This document shows positions 8,663-17,989 of a stretch of 64,000 bases of DNA, one piece after another. How positions within the stretch are numbered: position 1 is the first letter of the stretch; every line of letters starts with the position of its first letter. The notes beneath the pieces were generated by a model. That model searched no databases and was not told the origin of the DNA. It worked only from the letters and a program-made list of their open reading frames with translations. Origin of the DNA: Mesorhizobium mediterraneum (GTDB taxonomy: Bacteria > Pseudomonadota > Alphaproteobacteria > Rhizobiales > Rhizobiaceae); the NCBI RefSeq assembly GCF_002284565.1, contig NZ_NPKI01000015.1:62001-126000 (forward strand), in the 5' to 3' direction. Both the position numbers and the translations under genes were made by a program.

Positions 8663-8729
8663 AAAAAAGCCGCCGGCCAGGCCGCGCGCGTCCGTCCATC
8701 CGGGATCGCGTGTTGACCTGAGCGGCAGC
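8663..8729 (-). terminator. Leader-2 intrinsic terminator before nrtA
   Basis: On the minus strand the arm at 8729-8715 pairs with the arm at 8683-8669 (15 positions, three G-U pairs, one mismatch), followed by six T at 8668-8663. As in leader 1, the 5' arm overlaps the P2 hexaloop hairpin, so forming P2 would release the terminator. Nitrate-dependent antitermination by NasT is the inferred mechanism. Confidence 0.85.
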
Positions 8730-8758
8730 TTTGCCTGTAGCGCCCGCCATTGGACGCC
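8724..8758 (-). ncRNA. ANTAR two-hairpin target RNA, nrtABD leader
   Basis: Minus-strand P1 (8758-8739) has a 7-bp stem with hexaloop AATGGC, and P2 (8735-8724) has hexaloop AAAGCT, with three bases between. Compared with leader 1, P1 changes only its last base pair (G-C to G-U), which keeps the pairing. About 200 bases around it, from the promoter to the start codon, are closely similar to leader 1, showing an ancient or selected duplication. Confidence 0.85.
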
Positions 8759-8793
8759 TGTTCCGTGACCCCGAGAAGAGTCTGCCTATTGCA

Positions 8794-8811
8794 AAGCAGG
8801 AACCGTGCCAG
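8794..8811 (-). promoter_or_regulatory. Sigma-54 promoter of the nrtABD operon
   Basis: Minus-strand CTGGCACGGTTCCTGCTT matches the -24/-12 consensus with correct GG-GC spacing. It stands about 36 bases before ANTAR hairpin P1. Together with the twin at 5301-5318 it puts both structural operons under RpoN. Confidence 0.88.
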
Positions 8812-8927
8812 TTTCGGAATGGATGACAAACATCAATGAGATCAATGGTATGCCACAACCGTCGGCGCGCTGGCCCGCTGGGCGAGCAAGCCAAAGATTG
8901 TTCATTAGCGCCGTTGCACGCATAATT

Positions 8928-8943
8928 TTTGTGCAATGCACAA
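8928..8943 (-). promoter_or_regulatory. Upstream element with 15-bp palindrome before nrtA
   Basis: Positions 8929-8943 read TTGTGCAATGCACAA, a perfect 7-1-7 palindrome, within the conserved GCATTGCACAAA element 117 bp upstream of the sigma-54 promoter. A TTGCAC/GTGCAA dyad with an 11-base spacer also spans 8913-8936. It is a candidate activator (NtrC) site; the protein is not proven. The remaining sequence of 8602-8960 is leader and promoter. Confidence 0.45.
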
Positions 8944-8960
8944 GAATGGCGCGAAAATGA

Positions 8961-10199
8961 TCAGGCTTCGGCGCGCGCCAATTTCTGCCCGGCAATGTAG
9001 GCGTCGATCTCGTCGGGATCGAATATCTGGCCATCGAAGAAACCATCGGGGCCGAGCACCAGACTAGCGCCGGCGGAGCCGACGGGTGTGGCAGACGCCA
9101 GCGCGCCCTCGACCTTAGAATTGGCGCCGGGAAGTGCGACGCCGAGCGGCTTCAGCGCCGACCGGTAAAGATCGGGGCGGTAGCAGTCGCGGGCAATAGC
9201 GAGGTTTTCCGGCGTGTGCGCGACATGCCCCCAGCGCACCATCTGCGTATAGAACCACAGCGCGTGGCTCTTCCATGGAAAATTCGCTGCCTTGCCGAAA
9301 GGAAGAAAGAAGTCCTCAACGGTCAGTTCCGCGCCACCGCCCAGCGCGACATGTCCGGTCAGGATCGGCATCTGCAGCGCCGGCGAAAGACCAAGAACGG
9401 AAGGCTGCGCCATGAGGGCGGCCAGCTCGCCGCGGTTTGCCGGATTCTGGCACCAGCGGGCCGAATGATGCAGCGCGCGCAGCAGCGCCGCCAGCGCATC
9501 CGGATTCTGCTCCGCCCACGCCTTGCGCACGCCGACCACCTTTTCCGGGCTGTTGCGCCACAGCAGCGCCTTGATGGTGACGATATGGCCGGTGCCGGCG
9601 ACGACCGAGGCGCTGTTCCAGGGTTCGCCGACGCAGTAGCCGTCGATCCTGCCGGCGGCGAGCGCGTCGGCCATGAAGGGCGGCGGCACGATGACGATTT
9701 CTATTTCGCGCGACGGATCGATGCCGCAGGCTGCGAGCCAGTAGCGCAGTTCGTAATTGTGTCCCGAGTGTGGATGCACGACCGCAAAGCGCAGCGGGTC
9801 GCGACCGGCATCTGCCCGCTCACGGATCAGCGCTCCCAAGGCCTTGCCGGCTCGCGCCGGATCGAGGTCGGGCAAGGCGCCGTGCGCGACCATGCCCGCC
9901 CAGAGCGTGTTCGAAACCGTCACGCAGTTGCCGCCCAGTCCCAGCGAGAACGGCACGATCGTGTCGGAGGCGAGCGGGGTGAGCCCCAGATTGCAGGCGA
10001 TCGGCATCGGTCCCAGCATATGCGCCAGATCGAAATGCCCGATCGCGATGCGGTCGCGGATGTTGGCCCAGGATGTCTCGCGGCTGAGCGTCAGATCGAC
10101 GCCTTCGCGCGCGGCAAAGCCGATCTCGCTCGCTGCAACAAGAACCGCGCTGTCGAACAGCGGTATGAAACCGGCATTGATCTGGTGTTCGGCCGCCAT
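8961..10199 (-). CDS. nasS: Nitrate sensor NasS (NrtA-like, cytoplasmic)
   Basis: A 412-residue NrtA-family protein without a signal peptide (it starts MAAEHQINAGFIPLFDSAVL), so it should stay in the cytoplasm. Shared blocks with NrtA are SGHNYELRYWLAACGIDP, VIVPPPFMADAL, YCVGEPWNSASV and NFPWKSHALWFYTQMVRWG. Known NasS proteins bind nitrate or nitrite and, when unliganded, hold NasT inactive. The ATG at 10199 is preferred to a TTG at 10205 that overlaps the nasT stop. The gap to nasT is two bases, so the pair is one transcription unit. Confidence 0.93.
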   Translation of the reverse strand: MAAEHQINAGFIPLFDSAVLVAASEIGFAAREGVDLTLSRETSWANIRDRIAIGHFDLAHMLGPMPIACNLGLTPLASDTIVPFSLGLGGNCVTVSNTLWAGMVAHGALPDLDPARAGKALGALIRERADAGRDPLRFAVVHPHSGHNYELRYWLAACGIDPSREIEIVIVPPPFMADALAAGRIDGYCVGEPWNSASVVAGTGHIVTIKALLWRNSPEKVVGVRKAWAEQNPDALAALLRALHHSARWCQNPANRGELAALMAQPSVLGLSPALQMPILTGHVALGGGAELTVEDFFLPFGKAANFPWKSHALWFYTQMVRWGHVAHTPENLAIARDCYRPDLYRSALKPLGVALPGANSKVEGALASATPVGSAGASLVLGPDGFFDGQIFDPDEIDAYIAGQKLARAEA

Positions 10200-10201
10200 G
10201 C

Positions 10202-10801
10202 TCAACTCTCTCCGGGATCCAGAAGGCCTGCGGCCGTCACCAGACTCTGCGCGATTTCGCTGATTTTGCGGTTCTGGTTCATCGCGGTCTTACGCAGAAG
10301 CGCATAGGCTGCGTCCTCCGACAGGCCGCGCGACCTCATCAGGATGCCCTTGGCGCGGTCGATGACCTTGCGGTCCTCCAATTCACTGCGGGCTTCTTCG
10401 AGCTCGCGCGCCATCCGAGAGAAGGCGTTGAAGCGGCTGATCGCCATGTCGAGGATCGGCTTGACGCGCTCCTGGCGCAGCCCGTCGACGACATAGGCGG
10501 AGACCCCCGCCTCCACCGCAGCCTCGATCGAAGCCTGATCCGACCGGTCGACGAACATGGCGATCGGCCGCTTCACCACGCGCGAAAGCTGGAACATGTT
10601 TTCAAGCATGTCGCGGTTCGGATTTTCGAGATCGATGACGATTACATCCGGCTCGATCTCGGCAATGCGCCGCGCTATTCCCGCAACATCGTGAACGACC
10701 GTGACCTGCTCATGCCCGGCTTCCCGCAATCCCGCCTCGATAATGGAGGCGCGGATGTGGTTTTCATCGATCACCAGGACGGTGAGGGATTTTCGGATCA
10801 T
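10202..10801 (-). CDS. nasT: ANTAR-domain antiterminator NasT
   Basis: A 199-residue protein with an N-terminal pseudo-receiver domain (VLVIDENHIRASIIEAGLRE, DVIVIDLENPNRD) and a C-terminal ANTAR domain (RKVIDRAKGILMRSRGLSED, then AYALLRKTAMNQNRKISEIA). Family members bind paired hexaloop hairpins in leader RNA and prevent termination. The targets are visible at 5232-5266 and 8724-8758. ATG at 10801 (MIRKSLTVLVID) is used; a TTG at 10834 is possible but less likely. In the NasST model, nitrate releases NasT from NasS. Confidence 0.94.
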   Translation of the reverse strand: MIRKSLTVLVIDENHIRASIIEAGLREAGHEQVTVVHDVAGIARRIAEIEPDVIVIDLENPNRDMLENMFQLSRVVKRPIAMFVDRSDQASIEAAVEAGVSAYVVDGLRQERVKPILDMAISRFNAFSRMARELEEARSELEDRKVIDRAKGILMRSRGLSEDAAYALLRKTAMNQNRKISEIAQSLVTAAGLLDPGES

Positions 10802-10825
10802 GCCGTATTTTGCGCACGCCGCGCG

Positions 10826-10837
10826 ATTGTGCAATGC
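10826..10837 (-). promoter_or_regulatory. Third copy of the GCATTGCACAA motif, upstream of nasT
   Basis: Minus-strand GCATTGCACAAT lies 25 bases before the nasT ATG and repeats the core of the elements at 5436 and 8928. No sigma-54 promoter is seen next to it. At this distance it might be a repressor or autoregulatory site rather than an enhancer. Evidence is only the shared word. Confidence 0.3.
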
Positions 10838-11017
10838 GGCACGGCAATAATTGACGCAGTCATCTCTTCGAATTCAGAGGGACCGTCATATGTTCGCGGA
10901 GCCGACCCGTTAAGCTTCTTTAAATACCATTAATAGGGCTGACTTTGGTTTTTGTATCCACTGCGCTATCTTCCAATTGCGAACCTTGTCTCGCTGCCTA
11001 GAAGATTGGAGGTTTCC

Positions 11018-11338
11018 ATGGATCGGCGATCATTTTTGACAGGAATGTTTGGCCTTGCTGGGGCAGCAGCCCTTGTGAGCGCAGTTCGGCCTATCGACGC
11101 GATAGCCGGTGTACCGGACGCCAGAAGCGGCATTCTCGATGAACTCGACGCGCCGGATATAGAAACCTTCGAGGACGAAGATACTCAAGCAGAGCCGGTC
11201 CGCCATCGGCGGTGGCACCGCAGGCGGCGGCGCAGGCGGCGCGCTTGGAGAAGGGTCTGCCGTCGCTACTGGCGGAATGGCTATCGGCGCGTCCGGTGCC
11301 GTCGCAGGCGGGTTTGGGTCTGGGATTGGTATTATTAG
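11018..11338 (+). CDS. Tat-exported arginine-rich small protein (protamine-like)
   Basis: A 106-residue protein with a strong ribosome site (TTGGAGG, six bases before ATG 11018). The N-terminus is a Tat signal (MDRRSFLTGMFGLAGAAALV), followed by an acidic linker (DELDAPDIETFEDEDTQAE) and an extremely basic C-terminus rich in Arg and Trp with two cysteines (WRRVCRRYW, RRVRCRRRRVWVWDW). Similar short proteins occur in Rhizobiales and are sometimes named protamine-2-like; the role is unknown. The +1-shifted frame over the same C-terminal DNA encodes a glycine-rich sequence (see findings), so a frameshift cannot be excluded without homologues. Confidence 0.7.
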   Translation: MDRRSFLTGMFGLAGAAALVSAVRPIDAIAGVPDARSGILDELDAPDIETFEDEDTQAEPVRHRRWHRRRRRRRRAWRRVCRRYWRNGYRRVRCRRRRVWVWDWYY

Positions 11339-11352
11339 CAAATAGTGTGCTG

Positions 11353-11378
11353 AAAACCCCGGTGGTTGCCGGGGTTTT
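11353..11378 (+). terminator. Intrinsic terminator after the arginine-rich protein
   Basis: A 10-bp perfect stem AAAACCCCGG/CCGGGGTTTT with a six-base loop (TGGTTG) lies 15 bases after the stop codon. It has T residues on both strands and could also act on minus-strand transcripts coming from tRNA-Ala. Confidence 0.85.
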
Positions 11379-11526
11379 CGCTTCAGGCGACCGCTAGGAA
11401 TCCTGCGGCGGATGTCACCGCAAGGTGTCGGCTAGCAGAAATCCAGCGAACAGGAGGACCGACCGGTTTTGTGAGGCCTGCCAGTGATAGGCAGGCCTAA
11501 AGAGACTGATTTCCGTAGGAGAAGAC

Positions 11527-11602
<76 letters not shown>

Positions 11603-11774
11603 ACTTCCGGCAGTCAACCGGCGCCGTTGCCGGCGAAGAGATCCGGCGCGGGTTGAGACCGCGCCGTTAGTGCAGGCGGCTTCTAACCCCGCCTTCCGTC
11701 AATATCAAGCCTTCAAGAGCGGCTTTTTCTTAAGACACCGCGAAAGTCGGCGGGCGCTCGCGTCAGAGGCCGGA

Positions 11775-12164
11775 TCAGACTTCGTCGTCGTCGTCGCCGA
11801 CGCCGATCATGTCGGCGACATCGTCGTCTTCTTCCTCTTCGTCGGCGAGGAAAGTATCGTCGTCGTCATCGCCGAGATCCACATCGTCCTCGTCATCGCC
11901 GAGATCGGGCAGATCGTCGGCTTTCGCATCCTCGTCCGCCTCTTCGAGGGAGACGACCTCGACACCCTCTTCCTCCTCGGCGTCCGCTTCCTTCTCGGCA
12001 ACTTCCTCTTCCTCCTCGATGGGGGCGACCTTGCCTTCCTCGAAATAGGAACGTGGATAGCTCTTGCCGGTATAGGGCGAGACGACCGGATCCTTGTTCA
12101 GGTCGTAGAATTTTTGACCCGTCTCGGGGTCGATGCGTTTGGTGCCAAGTTCGGGTTTTGCCAC
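11775..12164 (-). CDS. TIGR02300-family protein with acidic tail
   Basis: A 129-residue protein. The first ~45 residues match the TIGR02300 family (AKPELGTKR, KFYDLNKDPVVSPYTGKSYP); the rest is almost entirely Glu and Asp, with low complexity. The GTG start at 12164 is chosen because it gives the usual VAKPELGTKR start and has GAGG six bases upstream; an in-frame ATG at 12197 is less likely. Family members often carry a CxxC pair before FYDLN; here it reads RIDPETGQKFYDLN, so zinc binding at this point is lost. Function unknown; next to tRNA-Ala and divergent from aroA. Confidence 0.8.
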   Translation of the reverse strand: MAKPELGTKRIDPETGQKFYDLNKDPVVSPYTGKSYPRSYFEEGKVAPIEEEEEVAEKEADAEEEEGVEVVSLEEADEDAKADDLPDLGDDEDDVDLGDDDDDTFLADEEEEDDDVADMIGVGDDDDEV

Positions 12165-12343
12165 AGCAAGCCTCGTCGATGAAAGTTTGGTCCCCATAAC
12201 CAGAGTTTACGGCGCTGTCAAAGCCTAAAGCCAACGTCATAAATCCCGGTGTTGAGAGACCTGTTGCAAGGGGATGACCATTTCGGTCCGCCGTGATACG
12301 AGACCGCCCAAACCAAAAGAAAAGGCCGGCTGCCGGCGTTTGA

Positions 12344-13717
<1,374 letters not shown>

Positions 13718-13777
13718 CAGTTGATGGCAACCAATAGCCTTGGAGGTTGGGGCCAAACTGGAACGTCGGCGGGACAG

Positions 13778-13935
13778 CGCCCCCCTCTGTCCTGCCGGAC
13801 ATCTCCCCCACAAGGAGGGAGATCGGCAGCTTCGGCGCTCCGCTCAATCCTGCAACGTAGACAATTGGCGAAAGCCGCGGTGACTGCCAATCTCCCCCCA
13901 AGTGGGGGAGATGTCCGGCAGGACAGAGGGGGGCG
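13778..13935. repeat. Large intergenic palindrome (rhizobial type)
   Basis: Arms at 13778-13811 and 13902-13935 are perfect 34-base inverted repeats (each contains GGACATCTCCCCCAC or its complement). The pairing continues inwards with few mismatches to 13828 and 13883. Each half is itself a small palindrome (ATCTCCC...GGGAGAT). It fills the aroA-cmk gap. It looks like a dispersed palindromic element of Rhizobiales; no gene is seen inside. Confidence 0.85.
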
Positions 13936-13992
13936 CGAAGGATCGCCACGCCTATCTGGATCATTGCGCTTTTCGGTTACGGTGGGCGGCGA

Positions 13993-14643
13993 ATGACATC
14001 AACCTTCACCATCGCCATCGACGGCCCCGCCGGCGCCGGCAAAGGCACGCTGGCCCGCCGCCTGGCCGACCACTACCGGCTGAACCTGCTCGACACCGGC
14101 CTCACCTATCGCGCGGTGGCGCATGCGCTGCTTCGGCTCGGCCTGCCGCTCGACAATGTCTCGGCCGCCGAAACCGCTGCCCGCCAGGTCGATCTGGCAA
14201 AGCTCGACCGGTCGGTGCTGTCGGCGCATGCGGTCGGCGAGGCGGCCTCGAAAGTCGCTGTGTTCCCGTCGGTGCGGCGCATACTGGTCGAAAAGCAGCG
14301 TGAATTCGCCAAGGCGCCGCCCGGCGCGGTGCTCGACGGCCGCGACATCGGCACGGTGGTCTGCCCCGACGCCGACATAAAACTCTATGTGACGGCGAGC
14401 GCCGAGGTGCGGGCACAGCGACGGCTGGCCGAGATCGAGAGCATCGGCGGCACCGCCAATTTTGACGAGATCCTGGCCGATATCCTGCGCCGCGACGAGC
14501 GCGACATGGGCCGCGCCGACTCGCCGCTGAAGCCGGCCGCCGATGCGCACTTGCTCGACACGTCGGAAATGGCTATAGAAGCCGCGTTTCTTACGGCCAA
14601 GGCGATCATCGACGACGTTCTGGCCAAGAGAAACAAAGCCTGA
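13993..14643 (+). CDS. cmk: Cytidylate kinase
   Basis: A 216-residue CMP kinase: it phosphorylates CMP and dCMP with ATP in the cytoplasm. The P-loop is at residues 10-17 (GPAGAGKGT), the substrate-binding region includes [30 protein letters not shown] and [15 protein letters not shown], the last being the LID region. Length is normal. It sits between aroA and rpsA. Confidence 0.97.
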   Translation: MTSTFTIAIDGPAGAGKGTLARRLADHYRLNLLDTGLTYRAVAHALLRLGLPLDNVSAAETAARQVDLAKLDRSVLSAHAVGEAASKVAVFPSVRRILVEKQREFAKAPPGAVLDGRDIGTVVCPDADIKLYVTASAEVRAQRRLAEIESIGGTANFDEILADILRRDERDMGRADSPLKPAADAHLLDTSEMAIEAAFLTAKAIIDDVLAKRNKA

Positions 14644-14846
14644 GCCGGGATTTTCCACCCGTTGCCGATTGCCGGCGGCGAAAAGATACCCATCGGGCAC
14701 GAACCAGCCTGCCAGCATTCTTCATGCGCCGGAATTGCCGCTTAGGCGGCCAAGGGCTTTTGCAAGCCCGGAACGCCGGCAGGCCAACGCAACGCTAACC
14801 CACGGCGCCCGCCCCGCTTGAGATGCGGGGCACTCCAGGAGAAACT

Positions 14847-16544
14847 ATGTCAGTTGCAAATCCCACTCGCGATGATTTCGCGAGCCTGCTCGAAGAATCT
14901 TTTTCCGCCGGCCATTCCGGCGAAGGCCAAGTCGTCAAGGGCACGATCACCGCGATCGAAAAGGACATGGCTATCATCGACGTCGGCCTCAAGGTCGAAG
15001 GCCGCGTGCCGCTGAAGGAATTCGGCGTCAAGGGCAAGGACTCGACGCTCAAGGTCGGCGACACGGTCGAGGTCTATGTCGAGCGCATCGAGAACGCGCT
15101 TGGCGAAGCGATGCTTTCCCGTGAAAAGGCCCGCCGCGAAGAGAGCTGGGTCCGTCTCGAAGAGAAGTTCACCAAGGGCGAGCGCGTCGAAGGCGTCATC
15201 TTCAACCAGGTCAAGGGCGGCTTCACCGTCGATCTCGACGGCGCCGTGGCCTTCCTGCCGCGCAGCCAGGTCGACATCCGCCCGATCCGCGACGTCTCGC
15301 CGCTGATGCACAATCCGCAGCCTTTCGAGATCCTGAAGATGGATCGCCGCCGCGGCAATATCGTGGTGTCACGCCGCACCGTTCTCGAGGAAAGCCGCGC
15401 CGAACAGCGTTCGGAAATCGTGCAGAACCTCGAAGAGGGCCAGGTGGTCGAAGGCGTCGTCAAGAACATCACCGACTATGGTGCGTTCGTCGACCTCGGC
15501 GGCATCGACGGCCTGCTGCATGTCACCGACATGGCATGGCGCCGCGTCAACCATCCGACCGAAATCCTCAACATCGGCCAGACGGTCAAGGTGCAGATCA
15601 TCCGCATCAACCAGGAAACCCACCGCATCTCGCTCGGCATGAAGCAGCTCGAGAGCGATCCGTGGTCCGAGATCGGAACGAAATTCCCGATCGGCAAGAA
15701 GATCAAGGGCACCGTCACCAACATCACCGACTACGGCGCGTTCGTCGAGCTGGAGCCGGGCATCGAGGGCCTCATCCACGTTTCGGAAATGTCGTGGACG
15801 AAGAAGAACGTGCATCCCGGCAAGATCCTGTCGACGACGCAGGAAGTCGACGTGGTGGTGCTCGAGGTCGATCCGGCCAAGCGCCGCATCTCGCTCGGCC
15901 TCAAGCAGACGCTCGAGAACCCGTGGCAGGCTTTCGCCAGCAGCCATCCGGTCGGCAGCCAGGTCGAGGGCGAGGTCAAGAACAAGACCGAGTTCGGCCT
16001 GTTCATCGGCCTCGAAGGCGATGTCGACGGCATGGTCCATCTTTCCGACCTCGACTGGACCCGTCCGGGCGAGCAGGTGATCGAGGAGTACAATCGCGGC
16101 GACATGGTCAAGGCGCAGGTGCTCGACGTCGACATCGACAAGGAGCGCATCTCGCTCGGCATCAAGCAGCTGGCCAAGGACACGGCCGGCGAGGCAGCGA
16201 CTTCAGGCGAACTGCGCAAGAACGCGGTTGTCACCTGCGAGGTCACCGGCGTCAAGGATGGCGGTCTGGAAGTGCGGCTGGTCGACAGCGGCATCGAGAC
16301 CTTCATCAAGCGCTCCGACCTCAGTCGTGACCGCGACGAGCAGCGCCCCGAGCGCTTCACGGTCGGCCAGAAGGTCGACGCCCGCGTCATCGCCTTCGAC
16401 AAGAAGACCCGCAAGCTGCAGGTCTCGATCAAGGCGCTGGAAATCGCCGAGGAGAAGGAAGCGGTCGCTCAGTACGGCTCGACCGACTCCGGCGCTTCGC
16501 TGGGCGACATTCTGGGTGCCGCGCTGAAGAAGCAGGGCAGCTAA
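14847..16544 (+). CDS. rpsA: 30S ribosomal protein S1
   Basis: A 565-residue protein with six S1 RNA-binding domains; typical repeats are [40 protein letters not shown] and [19 protein letters not shown]. It binds mRNA on the small ribosomal subunit for initiation. The ATG at 14847 ([11 protein letters not shown]) follows CAGGAG; the frame is open to 14823, but that part lacks a ribosome site. The 203-base region before it holds a GC-rich hairpin (CCCCGC/GCGGGG, 14812-14829) and probably the promoter. Confidence 0.98.
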   Translation: MSVANPTRDDFASLLEESFSAGHSGEGQVVKGTITAIEKDMAIIDVGLKVEGRVPLKEFGVKGKDSTLKVGDTVEVYVERIENALGEAMLSREKARREESWVRLEEKFTKGERVEGVIFNQVKGGFTVDLDGAVAFLPRSQVDIRPIRDVSPLMHNPQPFEILKMDRRRGNIVVSRRTVLEESRAEQRSEIVQNLEEGQVVEGVVKNITDYGAFVDLGGIDGLLHVTDMAWRRVNHPTEILNIGQTVKVQIIRINQETHRISLGMKQLESDPWSEIGTKFPIGKKIKGTVTNITDYGAFVELEPGIEGLIHVSEMSWTKKNVHPGKILSTTQEVDVVVLEVDPAKRRISLGLKQTLENPWQAFASSHPVGSQVEGEVKNKTEFGLFIGLEGDVDGMVHLSDLDWTRPGEQVIEEYNRGDMVKAQVLDVDIDKERISLGIKQLAKDTAGEAATSGELRKNAVVTCEVTGVKDGGLEVRLVDSGIETFIKRSDLSRDRDEQRPERFTVGQKVDARVIAFDKKTRKLQVSIKALEIAEEKEAVAQYGSTDSGASLGDILGAALKKQGS

Positions 16545-16583
16545 GTCTGCAAACGCCACGCCTAGCGCGCGGCTCGAACACAC

Positions 16584-16616
16584 AACCCGCGGACCGAAAG
16601 GTTCGCGGGTTTTTTC
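16584..16616 (+). terminator. rpsA intrinsic terminator
   Basis: A 12-bp stem (AACCCGCGGACC/GGTTCGCGGGTT, one mismatch) with a GAAA tetraloop and a T-run (TTTTTT). It lies 40 bases after the rpsA stop and closes the aroA-cmk-rpsA region. Confidence 0.93.
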
Positions 16617-16759
16617 ATGATCGCGAGGAGTCGCGCAATGTCACTGGGTGGTCCGGCAACCGATCGTGCTTGAAACGGCCGACGGAGCCTATAGTTTGCC
16701 GCATCGGCCCGAAAGATCGGTCCCGGATACGTATGCGAAACGATCGGGGCGCGAGCCCT

Positions 16760-17062
16760 ATGATCCGCACCGGTTTCAGTCTTGCAATCCTGTTGATCGG
16801 CACGATCGCGGTATCGGCGGCCCTGCCACCCTTCTGGCAACGCAAAGCCGAAATCCAGGCAATACTCGACAGCGGCGCCCTCGCCGACGTGCTGGAAAGG
16901 CGCGGCCCGATCGACGCGGTCGAGCGTGTGGGAAACGACCATTACCGGGTGCGGGCCGGCGGCTGCGCACTCGACGTGCTGATCGTCGACGATGCCAGCG
17001 CGGCCGTGATGCCGGGACCGCGCAAGTTCTTGCTCAAGCTCGGCGAGCTCGTCTGCAAATGA
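16760..17062 (+). CDS. Small exported hypothetical protein
   Basis: A 100-residue protein starting MIRTGFSLAILLIGTIAVSA, a probable signal peptide or N-terminal membrane anchor. The mature part contains two cysteines (GGCALDVL, ELVCK) that might form a disulfide. I do not recognise the family. The frame is open upstream to 16670 (another ATG at 16733), but only the 16760 start puts the hydrophobic segment at the N-terminus. It faces the convergent SDR gene. Confidence 0.6.
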   Translation: MIRTGFSLAILLIGTIAVSAALPPFWQRKAEIQAILDSGALADVLERRGPIDAVERVGNDHYRVRAGGCALDVLIVDDASAAVMPGPRKFLLKLGELVCK

Positions 17063-17119
17063 GCCGCCGGATGACGCTGATTTTCCAGCGAGTCCTCGGC
17101 CCGATCCGATACCGGCCAA

Positions 17120-17827
17120 TCAGGCCCTGCCGTAAAGCGGCACCAGTGTGCCGCTCATCGCCAGATTGGCCGGCGAAGCGAGGTATGCAATGGCCTCAGC
17201 GGCAGCTTCCAGGCTGACCCATTTGCTGAAATCGGCAGCCGGCATGTCAGCCCGGGTAGCCGGCGTATCGAGGGTCGAGGGCGCGACCGCATTGACCAGG
17301 ATGCCCTTGCCCTTGAGTTCTTCCGCCATCGCCACCGTCATTGCCGCGACCGCCGCCTTGCTGGCGGCATAGGCGACCATGCCGGAACCGCGCCGCAGGT
17401 CGAGCCCGGCGCGCGCCGTGACATTGACGATACGGCCCGACACGGAAGATTCCAGCATCGAGCGTATCGCCGCGCGGCAGCACAGGAAGGTGGTACGGGC
17501 GTTGGTGTCCATCATTTCTGCAAAGGACGCGGGCTCGATCTTCTCGACCGGCGCGGCGGTGAAGCCGCCGGCCAGATGGATGGATGCCCACAAATCCGTA
17601 ACACTGGCGTAGAACGCATCGACCTTGGCGGGGTCGGCGAGATCGACATTGTGCGCCAGCCGGACGCGCTCATGGGCCGGGAAGGGAAAATGCGCAGGCG
17701 CGGCAGCATGGGCATTGGGCACATGGCAGATCGCGCCCTGCTCCAGCAGTTTGCCGACAACCGCGCCACCGAGCGCTCCGGTGCCGCCGGTCACCACAAT
17801 ATGCCTGCCGTCCAGTGTGTCCGTCAT
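17120..17827 (-). CDS. Short-chain dehydrogenase/reductase family protein
   Basis: A 235-residue SDR with cofactor motif TGGTGALG (residues 14-21), the NNAG-like segment HLAGGFTAAP, and the YAASK active-site motif. The usual catalytic Ser in the NVSS segment reads NVTARAGLD, so Ser is replaced by Thr or Ala. It ends with the oligomer-interface type tail GTLVPLYGRA. Substrate unknown. It lies downstream of the AruI-like gene on the same strand (162-base gap), perhaps in one unit. Confidence 0.88.
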   Translation of the reverse strand: MTDTLDGRHIVVTGGTGALGGAVVGKLLEQGAICHVPNAHAAAPAHFPFPAHERVRLAHNVDLADPAKVDAFYASVTDLWASIHLAGGFTAAPVEKIEPASFAEMMDTNARTTFLCCRAAIRSMLESSVSGRIVNVTARAGLDLRRGSGMVAYAASKAAVAAMTVAMAEELKGKGILVNAVAPSTLDTPATRADMPAADFSKWVSLEAAAEAIAYLASPANLAMSGTLVPLYGRA

Positions 17828-17989
17828 CTTCGACCGCTCCAGTCATTCACATGCCGCGCCGCCGCCGAAGGGTCGCGCCTTTCGCGCGATCACTCAACCG
17901 AAATCTCGATGACACAGCGTCGCTTGTGCGCGTCAAGCCGTCGGCTATCCATCGAAGATCGTATCTCCAAGCAGACGCTGCCACAGCAC

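Noticed and set aside
11603..11720. TTGACG upstream of tRNA-Ala as a -35 box
   Set aside because: No acceptable -10 box at 16-18 bases; promoter not claimed.
11809..12048. Serine-rich plus-strand frame over GTCGTC/CTCGTC repeats
   Set aside because: Shadow of the Glu/Asp-rich tail of the TIGR02300 protein on the minus strand.
17890..17989. Possible duplicated tail of the AruI-like gene (frame ending VIEISVE versus VIEITVD)
   Set aside because: The similarity is restricted to about eight codons; not enough to call a duplicated fragment.
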